From assembly GCF_035194505.1 (NCBI RefSeq), contig NZ_CP136573.1:1785001-1849000 (forward strand): DNA of 64,000 bases. Reading direction: 5' to 3'. This document shows, piece after piece, positions 57,796 to 64,000 of the stretch. This DNA is from Erythrobacter sp. (GTDB lineage: Bacteria; Pseudomonadota; Alphaproteobacteria; Sphingomonadales; Sphingomonadaceae). Under the pieces are notes generated by a model. It made no database searches. It was not told the origin of the DNA and worked only from the letters and a program-made list of their open reading frames with translations. Both the position numbers and the translations under genes were made by a program. The stretch's first letter is position 1. Each line of letters starts with the position of its first letter.

Positions 57796-60656
57796 GCCCC
57801 GCGCTCCTCGCCCTGTGCCTGCGCCTGCGCCTGCGCCTGCACCGCGTCGGCCCGCGCGGCGCGCTGGGCGATGTTGCCGAGCTTTTCGAGCGCCAGCATC
57901 ACCGCGCCCAGCACCGTCAGGAACACGCCGGTATCGAACAGCATCGCGCTCGCCAGTTCGAACTTGCCGATCAGCGGGAGCGAAAAGTAGTCGAACCACG
58001 AGGTCAGGAAGGGCGCGCCAAGCACCACCGCACCCAGCCCCGTCGCCATCGCCACCAGCACGCCACCCGCAATCATCGGGTGCTCGTCAAAGGCGCGGCG
58101 CTTGTCAGACCATGCGTGTCCGGCGGCGAGATATTGCAGCAGGAAGGCGATCGCCACCACCAGCGCCGCGATAAACCCGCCGCCCGGCTGGTTATGCCCG
58201 CGCAGGAACAGATAGATGCCGGCCGTCAACGACAGCGGCAGGGCAAGGCGGCTGGCCATCACCAGCATCATCGGGTGCCGCTCGGGCGAGTGAACCGAAT
58301 CCTTGCGCCAGCGCGCCAGCCTTGCGCCCGCGCTCCCGGTTGCGGCGGTATCGAGCAGAGCGAAGATCGCGAGGCCCGCAATCCCCAGCACGATGATCTC
58401 GCCCAGCGTATCATAGGCGCGGAAGTCGACGAGGATGACGTTGACGATATTGGTCCCGCCGCCGCCGGGCTTGGCATTGGCGATGTGGAACGCCGCGATC
58501 GACGCGCCCGCATCGCGGGTCAGCATGGCCCAGGCAAGCCCGCCCACCAGTACCCCGCCGGTGACCGCCAGCCCCCCGTCCCGCCACAGCCTCGCAGGCG
58601 AGGAAAGCTGCGGTGGTTGCTTGGGCAGGAGATTGAGCGCGAGCAGCAACAGCAGCACAGTCACCACCTCGACCGAAATCTGCGTCAGCGCCAGATCGGG
58701 GGCGGAGAACTGCACGAACGCGAGCGTGACGATCAGCCCGATGACGCTGATGAAGATCAGCACCCGGAGCCTGTGGCGCGCATCATTGATCACCGCCGCC
58801 GTGGCCGCGATAAGCAGCGCCCATGCGGCCAGTGCAGCGGGCGGAGCCGGAAGGCCGGGCCGCGTGCCCGTGATGGCCCCGCCGCCTGTCACCGCGCCCT
58901 CGATCACCAGCGCGCAGACCACGGCTAAAAGGGCGAAAATCATCCGCTGGAGCGAGGGGGTGTGCACCGCGACCATCGCCTTGCGGGTCCAGCGATCGGC
59001 AAAGGCGATGGTGGCTTCGAACAGGCGCTTGGCGTCGGGCAGAGCAAGGCGCTCCCACACGGCAAGAAACGACCCGTGTCGCCACAGCAGCACCGTGCCC
59101 GCGAAAACGGCAACAAGGCTCAGCATCAGCGCCAGATTGAAGCCGTGCCACAGGGCGAAGTCGAGAGGAGGCGGCGCATTGCCGACCACGACTTCCGTCA
59201 CGGCGCCCACCAATGGGGCGGCCAGCTCAACAGGGGCAAGCCCGAGCAGCACCGCCAGCGCCGTCAGCAGCGCCGGGGACGCCCACATTGCAGCATCAGG
59301 ATCATGCGCGCGGGCAAAGGGCTCCGCCTCGTGCGGTGTGCCGAAGAACAGGTGCACGGCAAGGCGCAGCGAATAGGTGACCGAAAACCCCGCGCCGATT
59401 GTGGCCAGCAACGGCACCACCCACGCGGGATCGGCAAAGGGCAGTTCGATGGTCTGTTCGAGCATCAGCTCCTTCGAGATGAACCCGCCCAGCGGTGGCA
59501 GCCCTGCCATGGAGGCCGCCGCGAGCGTAGCGACCAGCGCAGTGACCGGCATCGCCTTGGCCAGCCCGCCAAGGCGGCGGATGTCGCGCGTGCCGGTCTC
59601 GTGTTCGACGATCCCCGCGCTCATGAACAGTGCGGCCTTGAAGGCGGCATGGTTGAGGATGTGCAGCATCGCTGCCACCACCGCGGCGGCTTGCGAAAAG
59701 CCGAGCAGCATCACGATCATCCCGAGCTGCGAGATGGTCGAATAGGCAAGGATGCTTTTCAGATCATGCCGGAACAGCGCGACGCCTGCGCCGAACACCA
59801 TCGTGACAAGGCCCACGCTACTGACAATCGCCGTATAGGCCTCGGTCTCTGCCAGCACCGGCCACAGCCGCGCGAGCAGGAAGATCCCGGCCTTCACCAT
59901 GGTCGCCGAATGGAGATAGGCGCTCACCGGCGTCGGCGCGGCCATGGCGTGGGGAAGCCAGAAGTGGAACGGGAACTGCGCGGACTTGGTGAAGCAGCCG
60001 ATCAGGATCAGGCCGAGGATCACCGGATAGAGCGGCGATGCGCGCACCGCGTCACCCTGCGCGAGGATCGTCGCGAGGTCATAGGATCCCGTGACCTGCC
60101 CCAGCAGCAGCATTCCCCCGATCAGTGCGAGACCCCCGCCGCCCGTCACCGCCAGCGCCATGCGCGCACCCTGCCGCCCTTCCGGCTTGTGCTGCCAGAA
60201 ACCGATGAGGAGGAAGGAGGCAAGGCTGGTGAGCTCCCAGAACACCAGCAACAGCAGGACATTGCCCGCGATCACGATCCCCAGCATCGCGCCTTGAAAC
60301 AGCATAAGACTGGCAAAGAACCGAGCGCTCGCCTCACCTTGCGCAAGGTAGGCATGGGCGAAGATCACCACCAGCAATCCGATGCCGAGGATGAGACCGG
60401 CAAACATGAGACCCAGCGGATCGATCATCAGCGTCAGATCAAGGCCCAGCGCGGGCACCCAGCTGATCGTGACAGACGGCACGTCTCCGCCGATGACCGG
60501 CGCTGCAAATCTGGCGAGGATGGCCAACGCTACGGCGCTCGCGAAGCCCGCAATGCCGGAATGAACCGCGCGCGATCCTCCGGCCGCTAGCGCGATTGCC
60601 AGTGCGGCGAGAAAGGGCAAGGCCGCCAGCGTGGTGAGCATCAAGCCATCAGCCAT
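57792..60656 (-). CDS. mrpA: Na+/H+ antiporter subunit A fused to subunit B (MrpAB)
   Basis: The product is 954 aa. The front 500 residues are NuoL-like (ANVLLLLVFWELTSLASFLL, GCFTKSAQFPFHFWLPHAMA, SAYLHSATMVKAGIFLLARL). The middle holds MrpA C-terminal segments (FSAPDLALTQISVEVVTVLL and ARDAGASIAAFHI-like). The last 170 residues are the MrpB domain (GGGFIAALVVAIAFLLQYLA after RGHNQPGGGF). The A-B fusion is the group 2 (Pha-type) arrangement. The complex exchanges cytoplasmic sodium or potassium for protons for pH and salt tolerance. It is the first gene of the operon. Confidence 0.94.
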   Translation of the reverse strand: MADGLMLTTLAALPFLAALAIALAAGGSRAVHSGIAGFASAVALAILARFAAPVIGGDVPSVTISWVPALGLDLTLMIDPLGLMFAGLILGIGLLVVIFAHAYLAQGEASARFFASLMLFQGAMLGIVIAGNVLLLLVFWELTSLASFLLIGFWQHKPEGRQGARMALAVTGGGGLALIGGMLLLGQVTGSYDLATILAQGDAVRASPLYPVILGLILIGCFTKSAQFPFHFWLPHAMAAPTPVSAYLHSATMVKAGIFLLARLWPVLAETEAYTAIVSSVGLVTMVFGAGVALFRHDLKSILAYSTISQLGMIVMLLGFSQAAAVVAAMLHILNHAAFKAALFMSAGIVEHETGTRDIRRLGGLAKAMPVTALVATLAAASMAGLPPLGGFISKELMLEQTIELPFADPAWVVPLLATIGAGFSVTYSLRLAVHLFFGTPHEAEPFARAHDPDAAMWASPALLTALAVLLGLAPVELAAPLVGAVTEVVVGNAPPPLDFALWHGFNLALMLSLVAVFAGTVLLWRHGSFLAVWERLALPDAKRLFEATIAFADRWTRKAMVAVHTPSLQRMIFALLAVVCALVIEGAVTGGGAITGTRPGLPAPPAALAAWALLIAATAAVINDARHRLRVLIFISVIGLIVTLAFVQFSAPDLALTQISVEVVTVLLLLLALNLLPKQPPQLSSPARLWRDGGLAVTGGVLVGGLAWAMLTRDAGASIAAFHIANAKPGGGGTNIVNVILVDFRAYDTLGEIIVLGIAGLAIFALLDTAATGSAGARLARWRKDSVHSPERHPMMLVMASRLALPLSLTAGIYLFLRGHNQPGGGFIAALVVAIAFLLQYLAAGHAWSDKRRAFDEHPMIAGGVLVAMATGLGAVVLGAPFLTSWFDYFSLPLIGKFELASAMLFDTGVFLTVLGAVMLALEKLGNIAQRAARADAVQAQAQAQAQGEERGA

Positions 60657-60770
60657 GGACGGGTCCGATCAGCTCCTCCGGCCAAGTGGGCGTGGCGTTA
60701 CAGCCAGTTGCAGTGGCCTGGCTGACCCTAGCCGAGGGTCATGCCAAAGGACAAGCCAAAGCGGGCGGGA

Positions 60771-61322
60771 TCAATCGCCTTCGAATTCCATCAGCGCGCG
60801 CACTTCGATGCCCGCTTCGCGCAGCCGGTCCGCGCCGCCGAGATCGGGCAGATCGATGACGAACAACGCGTGCGTGACCTCCGCGCCAGCCCGGCGCAGC
60901 AGCTCAGCCGAGGCGAGCGCGGTGCCGCCGGTCGCGATCAGATCGTCGACGATCACGACCTTTTGCCCGGGCACAACCGCGCTCGGATCCATCTCCAGCC
61001 GGTCAGTGCCGTATTCGAGCGCATAATCGATGCCGATGGTTGCGATCGGGAGCTTGCCCGGCTTGCGGACCGGAACGAAGCCGACCCCAAGCTGCACCGC
61101 CACCGCCGCACCGAAGATGAAGCCGCGTGCTTCCATCCCGGCGATCTTGTGCGCCCCCGCTTCGCTCGCCACTGCTGCGAGGTGATGCACGCTCGCCGCC
61201 ATCCCCTGATGGTGCCCGATCAGCGTGGTGATGTCGCGGAACTGGATGCCCGGATGCGGAAAGTCCGGCACGGTGCGCACCAGCGCCTTGAGCTCGGGCA
61301 GCGAGAGTTGCGGCGGCGTCAT
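60771..61322 (-). CDS. apt: adenine phosphoribosyltransferase
   Basis: The product is 183 aa. It has the Apt opening (VRTVPDFPHPGIQFRDITTL), GMEARGFIFGAAVA, the hood-to-core VPVRKPGKLP, and the PRPP-binding loop VVIVDDLIATGGTALA. It salvages adenine to AMP using PRPP. It lies 94 bp after the cytochrome c1 gene, with a strong hairpin between, so it is expressed separately or at lower level than the bc1 genes. Confidence 0.96.
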   Translation of the reverse strand: MTPPQLSLPELKALVRTVPDFPHPGIQFRDITTLIGHHQGMAASVHHLAAVASEAGAHKIAGMEARGFIFGAAVAVQLGVGFVPVRKPGKLPIATIGIDYALEYGTDRLEMDPSAVVPGQKVVIVDDLIATGGTALASAELLRRAGAEVTHALFVIDLPDLGGADRLREAGIEVRALMEFEGD

Positions 61323-61357
61323 GTCGAAGTAGCCCCTTTCGTGCCTTTCAAAGCAGA

Positions 61358-61390
61358 GCGCCCCGCCATCCGCAAGGGATGACGGGGCGC
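61358..61390 (-). terminator. terminator hairpin after the cytochrome bc1 operon
   Basis: A 13-bp stem (GCGCCCCGCCATC / GATGACGGGGCGC, one mismatch) with a 7-nt loop lies 26 bp after the cytochrome c1 stop. On the minus strand it is followed by TCTGCTTTG, a weak T-rich tail. It probably ends most bc1 transcripts. Confidence 0.65.
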
Positions 61391-61416
61391 AAATGCTTGC
61401 CCGAGGCGAAAGAAGC

Positions 61417-62274
61417 TTACTTCTTCTTCGGCTTCATCCCGGCCCAGATCTGCTTGTAGCTGAGGAAGGCCAGAGTGGTGGCGAACAGCAGGAAGCCGAT
61501 CACGAACCAGCCGGTCTGCTTGCGGGTCACCAGCGAGGGTTCCGCCGTCCAAGTCAGGAAGGCCGCAACGTCAGTCGCCATCTGCGGGATGGTGGCGTTG
61601 GTGCCGTCGGCATAGGTCACCTGCCCGTCGATCGCGAGCGGCGGGGGCATCGCGATGTTCACGTTGGGGAAGTGCTTGTTGAAGTAGAGACCAGCCGGGG
61701 TTTCAAAGCCGACCTTGGCCGCCTTCTCCGCGTCGGGCTCGACATAACCGACCAGCAGGTCATGGATGTAGTTCGAACCGTCGTGACGCGCCTTGGCCAT
61801 CAGCGAAAGATCAGGCGGGATGGCGTTGTTGTTCGCCGCAGCCGCTGCAATCGCATTGGGATAGGGGCTGGGGAAAGCGTCGGTCGGCTCGCCCGGACGG
61901 GTGGTGGTCTCGCCGGTGGCCGGATCGATGCCCGGAACCGTCCAGCTCGCAGCTTCGGCGTCGACCTCGGCTTCGGTGTAACCGAGCTGCTGGAGGTTGC
62001 GGAAGGCAACGAACTTCAGGCTGTGGCAGGCCGAGCAGACTTCCTTGTAGACCTGGTAGCCGCGCTGCAGCTGGGCCGTGTCCCACTTGCCGAACGGACC
62101 GTCGAACGAGAAGCCGCCCTTGGGGCCTTCGCCATGCTCGTAGAAGGCATAGGAGGGCTGCTGTTCCGGCGCCGGGCCGAAAGCGAGGTTGTAGACACCG
62201 GGAATCAGCGACCACAGCACCAGCACCGCAGTGATGGCCAGGCCGAAGATGATGCCTCCGAGACGAATAGTCAT
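61417..62274 (-). CDS. petC: cytochrome c1 of the bc1 complex
   Basis: The product is 285 aa. An N-terminal helix (GGIIFGLAITAVLVLWSLIP) is followed by the heme c site EVCSACHSLKFVAF (CxxCH). The axial Met is probably in the later region around FNKHFPNVNIAMPPPL. A single C-terminal anchor helix (WFVIGFLLFATTLAFLSYKQ) ends with a basic tail. It carries electrons from the Rieske protein to cytochrome c in the periplasm. It is the third gene of the bc1 operon. Confidence 0.96.
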   Translation of the reverse strand: MTIRLGGIIFGLAITAVLVLWSLIPGVYNLAFGPAPEQQPSYAFYEHGEGPKGGFSFDGPFGKWDTAQLQRGYQVYKEVCSACHSLKFVAFRNLQQLGYTEAEVDAEAASWTVPGIDPATGETTTRPGEPTDAFPSPYPNAIAAAAANNNAIPPDLSLMAKARHDGSNYIHDLLVGYVEPDAEKAAKVGFETPAGLYFNKHFPNVNIAMPPPLAIDGQVTYADGTNATIPQMATDVAAFLTWTAEPSLVTRKQTGWFVIGFLLFATTLAFLSYKQIWAGMKPKKK

Positions 62275-62325
62275 GACCGAACTCTTTCTCGTTATCGGGT
62301 CAGATTGTGAACTGCGGCCTGCCGA

Positions 62326-63684
62326 TCACTCGGCAGGTTGCAGCGAACCATCGGGCGCGGCGCCGGTATCGCCTGCATCGGCAGTGCCGGTGCGCGGCTC
62401 GGCGGCGCCGGTGTCCTTGCCGATCACCGCTTCGGTGATCGAGAAGGGCAGCGCCTTGGGTACTTCGATCTGGCTGACGATCGGCAGGATCACCAGGAAG
62501 TGCAGGAAGTAGTACGCCGTCGCGATCTGGCTGATCACCACGTAGGGTTCCTCTGCCGGAGCGCCGCCGCAATAGGTCAGCACCGCCATATCGAGCACCA
62601 GCACCCAGAAGAACTTCCGGAACAGCGGACGGAAGTGGCCCGAACGCACCGGGCTCTTGTCCAGCCAGGGCAGGATGAACCACACGAGGATCGAACCGAA
62701 CATCGCGATCACGCCGAGCAGCTTCGCCGGAACCAGAGTGATGCCCATGAAGGGAATGGAAAGGTCACCGGTGAAGGCGCGCAGGATCGCATAGAACGGC
62801 AGGAAGTACCATTCGGGCACGATGTGGGCCGGGGTCGAGAGCGGGTTCGCCTCGATATAGTTGTCCGGGTGGCCCAGCGCGTTCGGCAGGAAGAACACCA
62901 CCGCAGCGAACAGCACCAGGAACACGCCGAGGCCGAAGCCGTCCTTGGCGGTGTAATAGGGGTGGAACGGCACAGTGTCCGATTCCTGCTTCACTTCCAC
63001 GCCGGTCGGGTTCGACGAGCCCGGGATGTGCAGCGCCCAGATGTGCAGGATCACAACGCCCGCGATCACGAAGGGCAGCAGGAAGTGCAGCGAGAAGAAG
63101 CGGTTCAGCGCGGCGTTGTCCGGCGCGAAACCGCCCAGCAGCCACACCTGCAGCGGCTCGCCCACCAGCGGAATCGCCGAGAACAGGCCGGTGATGACCT
63201 GCGCCCCCCAGAAGCTCATCTGGCCCCACGGCAGCACGTAGCCCATGAAGGCGGTCGCCATCATCAGCAGGAAGATCACCACACCCAGCAGCCAGATCAT
63301 CTCGCGCGGGGCCTTGTAGGACGAATAGAAGAACCCGCGGAAGATGTGCAGGTAGATCACGATGAAGAAGAAGCTTGCCCCGTTGGCGTGGGCGTAGCGC
63401 AGCAGCCAGCCGTAATTGACATCGCGCATGATGTGCTCGACCGTCGCAAATGCGACGAGGCCGTTGGCAGCATAATGCATCGCCAGCACGACGCCGGTGA
63501 CGATCTGGATCATCAGGCAGAAGCCGGCGAGCACGCCGAAGTTCCACATGTAGTTGAGGTTGCGCGGCACCGGATAACCGGCCCCGACCGCGTTGTAGAC
63601 GAGACGCGGAAGCGGCAGCTTCTCGTCAAGCCACTTGGTCAGAGCGGTCTTCGGTTCGTATTGCTTGGCCCAGGCGAAACTCAT
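62326..63684 (-). CDS. petB: cytochrome b of the bc1 complex
   Basis: The product is 452 aa with eight helices and heme-ligand histidines in [18 protein letters not shown] and [15 protein letters not shown] on one side and in [20 protein letters not shown] on the other. The Qo-site PEWY motif is present ([20 protein letters not shown]). It oxidises ubiquinol and recycles electrons through hemes bL and bH. An extended C-terminal tail rich in Ala, Gly and Thr is longer than usual. It is 51 bp upstream of the c1 gene. Confidence 0.97.
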   Translation of the reverse strand: MSFAWAKQYEPKTALTKWLDEKLPLPRLVYNAVGAGYPVPRNLNYMWNFGVLAGFCLMIQIVTGVVLAMHYAANGLVAFATVEHIMRDVNYGWLLRYAHANGASFFFIVIYLHIFRGFFYSSYKAPREMIWLLGVVIFLLMMATAFMGYVLPWGQMSFWGAQVITGLFSAIPLVGEPLQVWLLGGFAPDNAALNRFFSLHFLLPFVIAGVVILHIWALHIPGSSNPTGVEVKQESDTVPFHPYYTAKDGFGLGVFLVLFAAVVFFLPNALGHPDNYIEANPLSTPAHIVPEWYFLPFYAILRAFTGDLSIPFMGITLVPAKLLGVIAMFGSILVWFILPWLDKSPVRSGHFRPLFRKFFWVLVLDMAVLTYCGGAPAEEPYVVISQIATAYYFLHFLVILPIVSQIEVPKALPFSITEAVIGKDTGAAEPRTGTADAGDTGAAPDGSLQPAE

Positions 63685-63750
63685 GGCGTTCTCTCGGCTT
63701 TATCGAAGGGAATGGTCGAAAAGGGTTCGGTGTCGGTCAGTTACGCAGGC

Positions 63751-64000
63751 TTAGCCCACGCGGATGACCGCATCGGACGTAAACTCGTACTCAGGCACCA
63801 TCAGGTTCTTGGGCGCAGGGCCCTTCCGGATGCGGCCCACGACATCATAGTGCGAGCCGTGGCAGGGGCAGAAGTAACCGCCGAACTCGCCCTTGTTCTC
63901 GCCTTCGGCAGCGCCCAGCGGCACGCAGCCAAGGTGGGTGCAGACGCCCATGGTGACCAGCACGTCCTCGTGGCCTTCCTTGGTGCGCTCGGCCACGGTC
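63751..64000 (-). CDS. petA: Rieske iron-sulfur subunit of the bc1 complex, C-terminal part
   Basis: Only the last 82 residues are inside the window; the N-terminal anchor lies beyond the right edge. The two cluster-binding boxes are present: CTHLGC and CPCHGSHYD, separated by the normal linker, followed by [19 protein letters not shown]. The 2Fe-2S cluster accepts the first electron from ubiquinol. It is the first gene of the operon, 66 bp before cytochrome b. Confidence 0.95.
   Translation of the reverse strand, partial: TVAERTKEGHEDVLVTMGVCTHLGCVPLGAAEGENKGEFGGYFCPCHGSHYDVVGRIRKGPAPKNLMVPEYEFTSDAVIRVG

Noticed and set aside
60724..60740. GACCCT-AGCCG-AGGGTC hairpin after apt as a terminator.
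   Set aside because: The stem has only 6 bp and no T tract; evidence is too thin for a feature.

Overview
The window reads as chromosome of a GC-rich alphaproteobacterium of the order Sphingomonadales, probably Erythrobacteraceae-like. I infer this from the strong G/C third-position bias, two large TonB-dependent receptors, a CC0125/CC1285-type lipoprotein, a fused MrpA-MrpB antiporter subunit and an alphaproteobacterial cytochrome bc1 operon. No rRNA, tRNA or CRISPR array was recognised.

Left part (1-16.7 kb). A minus-strand catabolic operon (SnoaL-like, MDR oxidoreductase, SDR, cytochrome P450) faces a TetR regulator. A patch with decayed IS3-family pieces on both sides follows. It carries an exported TPR-CHAT (caspase-like) protein and two small secreted proteins. 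Next come a chromate transporter (chrA) behind a strong hairpin terminator, and a probable sulfur-acquisition locus: Amj-family flippase, TauE/SafE exporter, TonB receptor, YezD-like small protein and an Rrf2 regulator with four clustered cysteines.

Island (16,996-27,034). A perfect 19-bp direct repeat flanks about 10 kb. Inside are two overlapping tyrosine recombinases, a RelE/HigB-HigA type toxin-antitoxin pair, and a MarR-controlled export cluster (alpha/beta hydrolase, hotdog thioesterase, TolC-like lipoprotein, EmrA-like, EmrB-like). The 3' part of an ssb gene lies next to the right repeat. Beyond the right repeat is what looks like the leader of a second, lost integrase.

Middle (27.4-45.4 kb). 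Contents are a lipoprotein, a giant surface protein that joins an autotransporter-type passenger and barrel to a C-terminal OmpA peptidoglycan-binding domain through a polyproline tract, an HSL-type esterase, an aldehyde dehydrogenase, and a TonB receptor divergent from two carotenoid/lignostilbene-type cleavage dioxygenases. The last group is plausibly an aromatic or apocarotenoid uptake and cleavage module. A membrane protein and a secreted DUF1501/DUF1800 pair follow.

Right part (45.5-64 kb). A SLOG-like nucleotide-sensor protein with four membrane helices is divergent from two paralogous exported Cys-rich Sel1-repeat/chymotrypsin-fold proteases. Nearby is a TIR-TM-FlgO/TolB-TPR protein. 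This is the most system-like uncharacterised neighbourhood in the window. Then come a complete mrp (AB-C-D-E-F-G) antiporter operon in which every junction has a 4-nt overlap, apt, and the cytochrome c1, cytochrome b and (cut by the window end) Rieske genes.
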